DNA of 64,000 nt from Clostridia bacterium (GTDB taxonomy: Bacteria > Bacillota > Clostridia > Oscillospirales > CAG-272): contig JAFYLH010000014.1 in NCBI GenBank assembly GCA_017537175.1, positions 1 to 64,000 of the forward strand, read 5' to 3'. A program made the position numbers and the translations under genes. Every line of letters starts with the position of its first letter. Position 1 is the stretch's first letter. The notes below the pieces were generated by a model. That model made no database searches. It saw only the letters and a list, made by a program, of their open reading frames with translations, and had not been told where the DNA came from. Below are positions 33,593 through 41,916 of the stretch, piece by piece.

Positions 33593-34115
33593 AAAGAAGA
33601 TTAGCGGTGAGGATATATTTGACGGTGTGGTTCTGCATGTACGTAAGGATACCGTAGAGCTTCCTGACGGAAATACCTCTACCCGTGAGTATATCAAGCA
33701 TAACGGAGCTGTATGCGTTATACCCATAACCGATGACGGTGAGGTTGTGCTTGAAAGACAGTACAGATATGCCATTGGCAAGGTACTGACAGAGATTCCT
33801 GCAGGCAAGCTTGAGCCCGGCGAGGACAGACTTGAAGCAGCAAAGCGTGAGCTTAAGGAAGAAACAGGCTATGTGGCAGGCAAAATGATCTGCATCGGTG
33901 AGTTTTACGGTTCTCCTGCATTATTGGAGGAGCGTGTGACGATGTACCTTGCTACAGAGCTTATCAAAGAAGAAAGACAGCTTGATGAGGATGAGTTTTT
34001 AGAGGTGTTTACAATGCCTCTGGACGAAGCATTTGAACGTGCAATGGCAAATGAATTTGACGATGCCAAAACACATCTTTCTATCTTGAAGGCTTATATA
34101 ATGTTAAAAAAATGA
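33579..34115 (+). CDS. NUDIX hydrolase, ADP-ribose pyrophosphatase type
   Basis: 178 residues. The Nudix box GKLEPGEDRLEAAKRELKEETGY (about 76-98) is complete, and the preceding EIPAGK and the N-terminal VVLHVRKDTVELPDG strand are typical of ADP-ribose pyrophosphatases (NudF group). It hydrolyses ADP-ribose or a related nucleotide-sugar to AMP plus sugar phosphate using Mg2+. GGAGG precedes the ATG inside the CobW gene end. Third gene of the operon. A function in clearing nucleotide by-products is possible but not shown by sequence. Confidence 0.93.
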   Translation: MDLTEKKISGEDIFDGVVLHVRKDTVELPDGNTSTREYIKHNGAVCVIPITDDGEVVLERQYRYAIGKVLTEIPAGKLEPGEDRLEAAKRELKEETGYVAGKMICIGEFYGSPALLEERVTMYLATELIKEERQLDEDEFLEVFTMPLDEAFERAMANEFDDAKTHLSILKAYIMLKK

Positions 34116-34135
34116 AGCGGTAATTCCGCTTCATT
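34111..34135. terminator. Bidirectional terminator
   Basis: Stem AATGAAGCGG (34111-34120)/CCGCTTCATT (34126-34135), loop TAATT, with T-runs on both outward sides. It ends the NUDIX operon and the leftward ABC permease gene. The NUDIX stop codon lies in the left arm. Confidence 0.85.
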
Positions 34136-34142
34136 TTTCTTA

Positions 34143-36155
34143 TTACTTAAAGTCTTTTGCATCGCCTGTGAACTTGAAGAATGCAGCATATGTGTTGGGT
34201 GTATAACCCTCGTAGTATGTTTTCTCGTCGTATTCGACACTATAATCATCATCATAGAGAAGAGCTATGCAATAGACATCATCAGGTTCGATGCTGTCAC
34301 AGGGTACAAGATATTCGGCAAGCTTTTTTACCTGTTTCGGTGTGTGGCTGTAGTGGTCGACATAATAATCAAAGGTGTATATTTCGTTTGAATTATAGAA
34401 TATTATGTTTACATTTTCAAGCCCCTCTGGTTGATTGAGCATGTCAAGTACTTTATCACTTATTTCCTTATCATAGGTCAATGCCATATACTCGTTGATG
34501 GTTTTATAAAAGTATTTATAAACAGGGACGTAGAGAGTATATGTATTTGTACCGTCGGTGATGATTGCTTCAAAATCGAATACAGAATCCATACCTGTAG
34601 TATCGTTCATTATCATATAGTATTCTTCAAAATCAAGCTCCGTAACCTCTTGTCTGAATACTTCGTACAATTGCATGGCATCATCGGGCGTTATAGTTAA
34701 TATATTACTATATATATGTACCGACTCCGCCTTGGGAACATAACAGTACGCCTCTTTGTATTCTTTAGTGTTCTTCAAGCAGTCAATCAATGCATTGAAA
34801 TCTGTATTACTTATTGTCAGATATCTTTTGTGTTCGATTCCGTTGACACATATTGTCATATTTTGCATTTTTGTACTATCTTCATAATATCTTTCAGTCT
34901 TCATCATACTGATATTTTTGCTCAGTACATCAGCTACTATCTTCTTGATGTTATCATCCTTGATTTTTACATTTGATGCCTTATAGTCATGATATTCTGA
35001 TAGATGGTATATGTAGCCATCACGCTGATCTAACTTAATATAGCTGATTTCTGAAGGGGTAGGCTCAAATGTTATATAAGAGCGGTAAACAGCCAGCATG
35101 CCAAATATACAAGCTACATTAAGAGCAAAAACTATCGCCAGACCTGAAACTGTTTTAAATACTGTTTTGATCCTCTTTGTGGTAATGATCTCATACAGGA
35201 AGTAGACTATGATAGCTGCAATATAGATCATTACATATAAGAATATCGAAACTGCATCAAGGTTGTCTGCTCCGATAAGGGTCACAAATATACCGCCGCA
35301 AGCATATATACATACGCACATACAGAAGATAATACGGATTGTTGCCTGCAGGTATTTGTTGAGGGCAGGGTATCCCGCACTTTCACTCTTTCTGAATTTG
35401 AAGATAACAAGAGCAAGTACAGATACAAGTAAAGCGAGTATTATTGTATATGTAGCACAGCTTATATCGGTGAAACAGAAATCTGATATGGATAAAGAAT
35501 TAAATCCTACAGGAAGCCATCTGCCTAAACCGCTATCATAAGGCGCAATGGGTATATTTTCAGTAACCATTACCTTAAATATAAACATAAGGTAGTCCGG
35601 AACGATAAGAATAAGTCCTGTGACTGCTATGTTTGTAACAAGAGTTCCTGTAAGGGTCATTGCTAATGCCACAGCTGCAGCGCTGTACAGAGAAGCTGCT
35701 GTAATGTTAAATGTGTAAAGCCATATGTTTGTGTGGTTAAGGGTGAAGTACTGGGGAAAGAATGAATTGGTGATCACACCAAGAAGTGTTGTGGTACTGC
35801 AAATTGCAATTATCCAAGTAACTATTGCCGCATAATAGCTGATAAACAGGCATATGCGTGTGTCGGCAATAGAATGATAAAAGTCGGATGCCTTACGCTT
35901 ATTAAGAAAGCTGAATGCAGAAAGAACGAGTAAAGGTGCAGCAATGTATATCATGCAAAACAGCATTGGGTTTACACCCGAGAAGGTAATTGCTTCGGTT
36001 TTATAGTCATAGCCATAGGTTATGCATTCAAGTACCTTTCCTACAGGAATTGCGATAACCTGGATAAGAAGGATCACAAAAGACGCAATACCCACCAATT
36101 TGGTCTGTCTGAGCCCTTCGAGATAAAGTCGAGGCGAGAATATTCGTTTCTTCAT
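34143..36155 (-). CDS. ABC transporter permease with large extracytoplasmic domain (YtrC/DUF6449-like)
   Basis: 670 residues. Transmembrane segments cluster at about 20-45, 60-85, 105-130, 150-180, 185-205, 235-255, 270-295, 300-320 and 335-360. A large acidic, tyrosine-rich domain of ~300 residues follows, as in the YtrC/YtrD-type permeases of Bacillus. It is the membrane part of an ABC system whose ATPase is encoded 4 nt upstream and whose GntR repressor opens the operon. By analogy with ytrABCDEF it probably responds to antibiotics that hit lipid II or the cell envelope; the transported substrate is unknown. The C-terminal domain's family (DUF6449) is my recollection, not a computed match. 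Confidence 0.82.
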   Translation of the reverse strand: MKKRIFSPRLYLEGLRQTKLVGIASFVILLIQVIAIPVGKVLECITYGYDYKTEAITFSGVNPMLFCMIYIAAPLLVLSAFSFLNKRKASDFYHSIADTRICLFISYYAAIVTWIIAICSTTTLLGVITNSFFPQYFTLNHTNIWLYTFNITAASLYSAAAVALAMTLTGTLVTNIAVTGLILIVPDYLMFIFKVMVTENIPIAPYDSGLGRWLPVGFNSLSISDFCFTDISCATYTIILALLVSVLALVIFKFRKSESAGYPALNKYLQATIRIIFCMCVCIYACGGIFVTLIGADNLDAVSIFLYVMIYIAAIIVYFLYEIITTKRIKTVFKTVSGLAIVFALNVACIFGMLAVYRSYITFEPTPSEISYIKLDQRDGYIYHLSEYHDYKASNVKIKDDNIKKIVADVLSKNISMMKTERYYEDSTKMQNMTICVNGIEHKRYLTISNTDFNALIDCLKNTKEYKEAYCYVPKAESVHIYSNILTITPDDAMQLYEVFRQEVTELDFEEYYMIMNDTTGMDSVFDFEAIITDGTNTYTLYVPVYKYFYKTINEYMALTYDKEISDKVLDMLNQPEGLENVNIIFYNSNEIYTFDYYVDHYSHTPKQVKKLAEYLVPCDSIEPDDVYCIALLYDDDYSVEYDEKTYYEGYTPNTYAAFFKFTGDAKDFK

Positions 36156-36159
36156 TTAA

Positions 36160-37065
36160 TTACACCTCCTTAACTATACCGTCAAAGGTATAGCCTAATG
36201 CTTCCATTTCGTATGTAAAGATCTCCTCAAGCGAGAGGGGAAGTACCTCGAGGATAAGAGGATTCATAGAAGAAAGCTTTGCTATGGTTTCTTCGTGATC
36301 ACCCTTAACTATCATATTGGTTACACAGCCTGTTTTGTGGAATGAAACGATGTTGATAGATTCAAATTTTGACTTATCATATTCTTCAGCAAATGCTATC
36401 TGAATCTTAAACTGCTTGGTTTTTAGGTTGTTGAGGTCGCTTTCTACCACAAGTCCACCCTTGTGAAGCAGGGCAAGCTGATCGCAGATATCCTCAAGCT
36501 CTCTTAGAGAATGGGAAGTGATTATGGCTGTTGCCTTACGCTCGGCAACATCGTTGTAAATAAGCTTTTTAACAAGGTTACGCATTACGGGATCAAGACC
36601 GTCAAAGGTCTCGTCAAAGTAAATGTATTTTGTCTTTGCCGAAAGTCCGAGCACGGTGGCCGCCTGTCTGCGCATACCCTTGGAAAAAGAATTGAGGTTC
36701 TTTTGGGTGTTAAGATTTAACTCTTTGGTCAAATAATTAAATGTATCATAATCAAAATTGGGGTATACTGCATTATACAAGGATGCCATACGCTTCATAG
36801 TTGAATTTGGCAGATAAAAGACATCGTCGGGTATATATGCTATCTGACTTTTCGCCACAGGATTTTCCCATATAGGCATATCATCTAATGTCACGCTGCC
36901 TGCATCGGCTCTGTATACTCCTGCTATCATACGTAGAAATGTAGATTTACCTGCACCGTTTGATCCTACAAGACCGTATATACATCCGTCGGGAATGGTA
37001 CAGCTGAGATTATCAATGGCAACAGAACCATCGAATTTTTTTACTGCATTTTTAGATACTATCAT
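36160..37065 (-). CDS. ytrB: ABC transporter ATP-binding protein, YtrB-like
   Basis: 301 residues. Walker A GSNGAGKST (34-42), Q-loop region, signature FSKGMRRQ (non-canonical LSGGQ, with Lys-Gly-Met-Arg), Walker B YIYFDETFDGLDP and the switch His in ITSHSLRELED. The ~80-residue C-terminal extension is typical of this exporter-linked class. It energises the downstream permease. It begins 2 nt after the GntR gene ends, so all three genes form one operon repressed by that regulator. Assignment to YtrB rests on the order and the GntR operator. Confidence 0.88.
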   Translation of the reverse strand: MIVSKNAVKKFDGSVAIDNLSCTIPDGCIYGLVGSNGAGKSTFLRMIAGVYRADAGSVTLDDMPIWENPVAKSQIAYIPDDVFYLPNSTMKRMASLYNAVYPNFDYDTFNYLTKELNLNTQKNLNSFSKGMRRQAATVLGLSAKTKYIYFDETFDGLDPVMRNLVKKLIYNDVAERKATAIITSHSLRELEDICDQLALLHKGGLVVESDLNNLKTKQFKIQIAFAEEYDKSKFESINIVSFHKTGCVTNMIVKGDHEETIAKLSSMNPLILEVLPLSLEEIFTYEMEALGYTFDGIVKEV

Positions 37066-37067
37066 TA

Positions 37068-37442
37068 TTATTCCTCCTTATTGTTGTAGATTGAATCAAT
37101 AATCGCCTGAATATCCTTATATTCGGTACCCGCGATCTTAAGTTCATTTACCAACGAGGATAGCTCTTCAAGCTTTTTGCGTTTGCTTTTATTGACTATT
37201 TCCTGTGCATTTTCTGTTACAAAGCAGCCTTTTCCCGGGACGGAGAATATAATTCCTCTAAGATCCAGTTCAGAATAAGCCTTTTGTATTGTGTTGGGGT
37301 TAACCGACAGGGTAACTGACAGATTACGCACAGAGGGTATTTTGTCTCCTGCCTTCAGAAGACCCTTCGAGACATAGTCCTCGGCCTGGCGTATGATCTG
37401 CTCATATACCGGTATTCTCGAAAAGACATCGATCGAAAACAT
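37068..37442 (-). CDS. ytrA: GntR-family repressor, YtrA subfamily
   Basis: 124 residues, the short YtrA type: an N-terminal winged helix (PVYEQIIRQAEDYVSKGLLKAGDKIPSVRNLSVTLSVNPNTIQKAY) followed by only ~50 residues of helical dimerisation domain and no ligand-binding domain. It should repress its own operon. The upstream inverted repeat AGTGTA-N13-TACACT matches the published Bacillus YtrA box exactly and lies across the transcription start. Expected inducers by analogy are lipid-II-targeting antibiotics such as ramoplanin-class compounds; untested here. GGAGG precedes the ATG. Confidence 0.93.
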   Translation of the reverse strand: MFSIDVFSRIPVYEQIIRQAEDYVSKGLLKAGDKIPSVRNLSVTLSVNPNTIQKAYSELDLRGIIFSVPGKGCFVTENAQEIVNKSKRKKLEELSSLVNELKIAGTEYKDIQAIIDSIYNNKEE

Positions 37443-37454
37443 TATTACCTCCTT

Positions 37455-37481
37455 AAGTGTACTATGTATGATGGTACACTT
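37455..37481 (-). promoter_or_regulatory. YtrA-type operator
   Basis: Perfect inverted repeat AAGTGTAC (37455-37462)/GTACACTT (37474-37481). Its core AGTGTA (37456-37461), 13 bp, TACACT (37475-37480) is the spacing reported for the Bacillus YtrA operator. It begins directly after the -10 box and covers the +1 region, ideal for repression. Confidence 0.85.
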
Positions 37482-37510
37482 ATTGTATACTATGATTTTG
37501 TGTTTGTCAA
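37482..37510 (-). promoter_or_regulatory. Sigma-A promoter of the ytrA-like operon
   Basis: Consensus TTGACA (37510-37505), 17 bp, TACAAT (37487-37482) on the minus strand, abutting the operator. Confidence 0.85.
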
Positions 37511-37523
37511 TAGGTAAATTAAA

Positions 37524-37550
37524 AAATGCAGCAAATTAATTGCTGCATTT
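37524..37550 (-). terminator. Terminator of the Sel1-repeat gene, overlapping its stop
   Basis: Stem AAATGCAGCAA (37524-37534)/TTGCTGCATTT (37540-37550), loop ATTAA. On the minus strand TTTAATTTACC follows. The stop codon (37536-37538) sits in the loop, so the last codons form the ascending arm. Confidence 0.82.
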
Positions 37551-38897
37551 TTCCATAAGTCCTTTTACATATTCATAGATCTTTTGATAACCTGTAGTAT
37601 CGGTGTCGTTGCGCTTCATAATAAGCTCCAAGGCCTCAATATCACCGGCAGCGGCTGCAATTTCAAGCCAGGGAAGTGCTTTTTCGCCTCCGCGGTACAT
37701 TTTGGCGATGGCTGTATAAGCAGATATATACCCCAGCTTACCGGCCTCCTCGTATCGCTCGCGTTTATTCTTGACGTTCTTTGGAACAGCGTTGAACAGC
37801 TCCTCGCCGCGGACAAGCTCTGCGTGTATCGTGCGCAGCTTATCCTTGTTGGCAGAAGCTTTATTGTACCAGTATTCGGCTACACTCCAGGCTTTTGGAA
37901 TGTCATTATCCATAGTATATCTGGTTATAAGTGCAAGCTGAGAGGGAAAATGGTCTCTTTTGGCGGCTTCTGTATAAAGCTCGGTTGCCTTAAACTTGCT
38001 TTGAGGAACACCGTCGCCCTTGAAATAACAGTTGGCAAGTGTGTAGATCGCTTTAACATCTCCGCCATTTGCGGCTTTTTCAAGCTCTGTAATTTCGGCT
38101 TCTGTTTTTTCGGTATATTCTCTTGGCAGGGCAGACAGTGCCTTTTGTGCAGGGGAAAAGCCTTTAGCTGCTGATGATTTGATATAAGCAGCCGCCTTTG
38201 AAATATCCTTCGCTGTACCTGATATTCCGTTCATATAGACCATAGCAAGCTGATATTCGCATACTGCATTGCCAAGCTCTGCACCTTTGTTCCAGTATTC
38301 CATTGCTTTTGTAAAATTCTTGTCACAGCCATATCCGTAAGCATACATGACTGCAAGCTTGGAATAAGCATCACCTGTTGCCGACTTTTCAAAGCATTCT
38401 ATAGCTTTTTTGTAGGATTTTGATACTCCTATACCGTTATAGTATAACTCACCCATAAGCAGATAAGCATCGCTGTTATTCTTTGCGATAAGCTGCTTTA
38501 AAAGCTTAACAGCCGCATCATATTCCTGCTTTGAGATATGCGCGTAGGCATCCTCGAGAAGCTGATCCTCTGTTTTTTCTTTACCGTATGAAAAACCAAA
38601 GGCAGTACCAAAGGCTGTTGCCACATCTATCGCATCATCCTTTGAGAATCCTTCTGCCATAAGTATCTCTATGGCAATTCTTGTTGCGTTCTCCTGCCCG
38701 ATATTGTCATCGTTCTTTGCCTGTGCAACTATATCAACAGCACCTGTTATCAGCGCGACTCTGACAGCCTCCGTAATATCCCCTAAGCCTTTGGTGCTGG
38801 CTGTGAGGATATTCATAAATTCTTCTTTGTTATCGATTATGTTTTCGCCCTTAGCATCAATTATTGATGTAATGGCAGAAGCTAAATAGTGATTCAT
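37536..38897 (-). CDS. Sel1-like repeat (TPR-related) protein
   Basis: 453 residues, cytoplasmic. The N-terminal ~120 residues are helical without a recognised motif. From about residue 125 there are repeated Sel1-type helical pairs (YLLMGELYYNGIGVSKSYKKAIECFEKSA; KLAVMYAYGYGCDKNFTKAMEYWNKGAE; YQLAMVYMNG; YTLANCYFKGDGVPQSKFKATELYTEAA). Such solenoids mediate protein-protein contacts and often tie enzymes to signalling or envelope functions. It is 2 nt downstream of the GH106-like glycosidase gene and should be made from the same mRNA. No partner can be named from sequence alone. AAGGAA precedes the ATG. Confidence 0.85.
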   Translation of the reverse strand: MNHYLASAITSIIDAKGENIIDNKEEFMNILTASTKGLGDITEAVRVALITGAVDIVAQAKNDDNIGQENATRIAIEILMAEGFSKDDAIDVATAFGTAFGFSYGKEKTEDQLLEDAYAHISKQEYDAAVKLLKQLIAKNNSDAYLLMGELYYNGIGVSKSYKKAIECFEKSATGDAYSKLAVMYAYGYGCDKNFTKAMEYWNKGAELGNAVCEYQLAMVYMNGISGTAKDISKAAAYIKSSAAKGFSPAQKALSALPREYTEKTEAEITELEKAANGGDVKAIYTLANCYFKGDGVPQSKFKATELYTEAAKRDHFPSQLALITRYTMDNDIPKAWSVAEYWYNKASANKDKLRTIHAELVRGEELFNAVPKNVKNKRERYEEAGKLGYISAYTAIAKMYRGGEKALPWLEIAAAAGDIEALELIMKRNDTDTTGYQKIYEYVKGLMEKCSN

Positions 38898-38899
38898 TA

Positions 38900-41791
38900 T
38901 TATTCCTTATTTAATCCAAATTTTTTAAATGCATATCTGTCGGTAAACAGAGGACATTTGTCGCCGTCCCATTGCTTTTCAAGTGAGAAGGTATCAGGAC
39001 AGGCTATGACCTCAACATCAATATGGTGATGAACACCCAACAGATTGAGATTTGATGTATACAACCTAACTCCGATCTTGTCACCGACTTTGATGTTGTC
39101 AAGAGTGCAATGCTGATTGAAGAGAAGCTTGGTATAAGGTGTACCGTTGATATATATATCAGCGCATACATATGAGCCCTCAAGCCACAGTTCCTTACCG
39201 CCGCCTGTATACTCGGCCTCAAGCATTATGCTGCCTGTAAGGAAGGGATAACCGCTTTCGGTAATGCTTGCAAGATCGATAGAGCCCCCGGACTTCTTAA
39301 TTGAGAATGAGCCTGTATATGCGATATAATCGTGAGGATGGTACTCAAATTTATCCTTTTCTGTGTTTACTTCAAAGTCACCAAAGAGATAGATTGACTC
39401 GATCTCTGTATCAAAGCAGAGGCAGTTACGCAGAGACTCTGACACACCGCCGTAGAGAACATAGTAAACATAATCTCTCTGGAAGTAGTCTATCTCACAT
39501 ACTATCTCATTCATTCCTTCCTTGAGAAGCTCTGTTATAGAAACAGCGGCTATATGTCTGTCAAGCCACCACTCATCGCCTAATGTGATCTCTGTGCCGT
39601 TTACATAAACCTTTTGGGAGGCAAGTCTTTCGATTGCGCAGGAGAGCTTTGAGGGAACAGCTTTGATATCAAACTCAAACTTTAACCAGAGCTTGCCCTC
39701 GTATCTTTCGGACAGCAGGTTATCCTTTATGCGTACAATAGGTCTTATATCGCTGTATTCCTTACCGTCATAAGAGATCCGTGCATAGTCAAGGGTAAAG
39801 GAGTTTTCTATATCCTCACCGATCTTAAAAGGAGTATGCTCAGCTTTGGACATATCCTTTACCGCAGGAAGCTCGCAATCTTCTTCATAGAGAATGTAGG
39901 ATTGTACCTTTTCAAAATCAAGAGTAAACTTAATTGAGTCGTCGGTCTTTTCGGTATCTATACCTGTAGCGGTAAGTGTTGCCATATCAAGAATTGACAT
40001 ATGCTCAACGCCCTTGATGCTGAACTCAACATTTTTATGCTCCAGCTTGTGTGAGAGATTGAGAACATAATAGAGGCGTTTTCCGTCAACACGGCGGCTC
40101 TGAACTCTTATATCAAGAGCCTCTGTACCGTCATAGCGAACGGTGATCTCGTTTTCATTACAGAAATCACCTATATTGCAGTTAGGCTTGAGCCAACTCA
40201 TATCTGCTTTTCTGCCTTCGATATATTCGGGAAGTGTATCACCGTAGAGCGCAAGTCTGCCACCGTTTGCAAGATATTGCTTTAACAGGTCGGCTGTACT
40301 CTTATCAAGGGTGTGCGTTAAAGGAAGAACTACCTTATCATATGTACAGTTACCTACTATGATCTTATTACCTTCAACTCTTCCGTATTTGGCCATAAGG
40401 GTCTCATCGCCGTAGTGATAGAAGAGCTGATTCTGTGAAAGGCAGTTAGTGCAGTTGGCAAAATTGCCTTCGATTTCTGCAAACTCGGGTGTAACTGTGT
40501 CACGGAAATACTTCATATAAGCACTGCGGATAGGATGAATAACAAGAATATCCGCAAATTCCTCACCTCTTGAAAGAGTGTAACCGAGATTGTTGAAATA
40601 TTCGTTAAACTCCTTCATTGCAGACTGCCAGGTAGAATGCTCTGAATAGAAGGCGGGATAGTCGCGTTTACGCTGTCCTCTGATAGAAAGGGGATAAAGG
40701 TGCTGACACATCATATTTACACCGCCGTAATACTGGTGCTCGGCGATCTGCTTCAGGCGTAGAGGAGTAATATCCCAGCCGCAGCAGGCAAACATCTCGG
40801 AGAGAACCTTTTTGCGTCCAAGCTGCGCGGCGACAGAACCAACCTGCTTGTGGGAAATATCATTACCTGCGGTCTTGCCGAGGAAGTCTACACCCGGTAT
40901 ATGCATATATTCGTAGAAGGGCATAATACCGCCGCAGCACCACATCTGTCCGCCGAGGAATTTTTCCTCGATTGCGTGACCAGTTATCTGTATGCCGTTT
41001 TCATTGAACCACTCATACAATACTTTTATAAAGTTGTTGGTAAAAAGCTCGTTACAAAGCTTATAATAGTCATATCTGAACTCCTCGGAGCCCTCGTAAT
41101 CTACAAACAGAGCCAAAAGTCCGTCAAGCACATTATAGCCGTATCTGGGCTCAAACTCGGTATACATCATATCCGACCATACAGTATGCCATCTGTAATA
41201 CTGAGGCTCATCGGTAAAGAATCCGGGCATAGCCTTGCCAAATTCATCTCCGCAACGCTTCTGATAATCAACATGGGTCGCTTCGATAAATTCTTTTGTT
41301 ATGCGGGGGTTCATTGTATCAACATAAGAGGAATCGGCACGGCGGTAGATAGTGTGGTATTCCTTTATACCGCTATTCTCGGTGATTCTACGGCATTTGT
41401 TGTCTTCAAGAGCAAATACTGCGAGTGCCTCAGTGTCATAATGATCAAGCACCTGATAGTCAAGCCAATGGGCATAATTTTCGTCACCTGTAAGGCATTT
41501 ACCGCCTGCAAAGCCGCTGGGCCAGCCGTTTTCGTCATATGACCAGGCCTCCATATCAAGCTTTTTTGCTTCTTCTATACAAGCGTTGATGCAATCGTAC
41601 CATTCATCGCTGAGATATTCTGTCTCAAGGCCGCTTCTTGCATGCATAAAGAAGCCCTTCATGCCCAGTCTTTTCATATCGTGGATCTGTCTTATAAGAT
41701 CCTCCTTGTTAAGCTTGTCGTTCCAACTCCAAAAGGGAATTGAGCCGTACTCGTAGCTGTTATTTTTAATATCTTCGATAAACTTTTTCAT
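38900..41791 (-). CDS. GH106-like large glycoside hydrolase, cytoplasmic
   Basis: 963 residues, no signal peptide. The N-terminal catalytic part opens IPFWSWNDKLNKEDLIRQIHDMKRLGMKGFFMHARSGL and contains AWSYDENGWPSG, FTDEPQYYRWH (around residue 195-205), GHAIEEKFLG and SEMFACCGWDITP (around 335-345). These are the landmarks of the GH106 alpha-L-rhamnosidase-type proteins often annotated only as glycosyl hydrolase. Candidate catalytic acids are the Glu of TDEP and of SEMF. A GH2-like galactose-binding beta domain (LKFEFDIKA..KVYVNGTEI..) occupies the last third. The likely substrate is an alpha-L-rhamnoside or related deoxy-sugar oligosaccharide after import. Co-transcribed with the Sel1 gene. 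Confidence 0.78.
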   Translation of the reverse strand: MKKFIEDIKNNSYEYGSIPFWSWNDKLNKEDLIRQIHDMKRLGMKGFFMHARSGLETEYLSDEWYDCINACIEEAKKLDMEAWSYDENGWPSGFAGGKCLTGDENYAHWLDYQVLDHYDTEALAVFALEDNKCRRITENSGIKEYHTIYRRADSSYVDTMNPRITKEFIEATHVDYQKRCGDEFGKAMPGFFTDEPQYYRWHTVWSDMMYTEFEPRYGYNVLDGLLALFVDYEGSEEFRYDYYKLCNELFTNNFIKVLYEWFNENGIQITGHAIEEKFLGGQMWCCGGIMPFYEYMHIPGVDFLGKTAGNDISHKQVGSVAAQLGRKKVLSEMFACCGWDITPLRLKQIAEHQYYGGVNMMCQHLYPLSIRGQRKRDYPAFYSEHSTWQSAMKEFNEYFNNLGYTLSRGEEFADILVIHPIRSAYMKYFRDTVTPEFAEIEGNFANCTNCLSQNQLFYHYGDETLMAKYGRVEGNKIIVGNCTYDKVVLPLTHTLDKSTADLLKQYLANGGRLALYGDTLPEYIEGRKADMSWLKPNCNIGDFCNENEITVRYDGTEALDIRVQSRRVDGKRLYYVLNLSHKLEHKNVEFSIKGVEHMSILDMATLTATGIDTEKTDDSIKFTLDFEKVQSYILYEEDCELPAVKDMSKAEHTPFKIGEDIENSFTLDYARISYDGKEYSDIRPIVRIKDNLLSERYEGKLWLKFEFDIKAVPSKLSCAIERLASQKVYVNGTEITLGDEWWLDRHIAAVSITELLKEGMNEIVCEIDYFQRDYVYYVLYGGVSESLRNCLCFDTEIESIYLFGDFEVNTEKDKFEYHPHDYIAYTGSFSIKKSGGSIDLASITESGYPFLTGSIMLEAEYTGGGKELWLEGSYVCADIYINGTPYTKLLFNQHCTLDNIKVGDKIGVRLYTSNLNLLGVHHHIDVEVIACPDTFSLEKQWDGDKCPLFTDRYAFKKFGLNKE

Positions 41792-41821
41792 AAGAGCTCC
41801 GTCCTTATATATAGTTAATTA

Positions 41822-41850
41822 ATTTTACCATATTTATTTGATTAAGTCAA
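41822..41850 (-). promoter_or_regulatory. Sigma-A-type promoter for the glycosidase-Sel1 unit
   Basis: On the minus strand TTGACT (41850-41845), 17 bp, TAAAAT (41827-41822), ahead of AGGACGGAG and the ATG at 41791. Confidence 0.65.
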
Positions 41851-41860
41851 TGATTTGCAG

Positions 41861-41889
41861 TTGACAAGATAGATAAAAACAAGTAACAT
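41861..41889 (+). promoter_or_regulatory. Sigma-A-type promoter for the amidase-domain lipoprotein
   Basis: TTGACA (41861-41866), 17 bp, TAACAT (41884-41889), then CGGAG before the ATG at 41917. Confidence 0.6.
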
Positions 41890-41916
41890 ATAGATATAAA
41901 ATCATCGGAGTTATTT

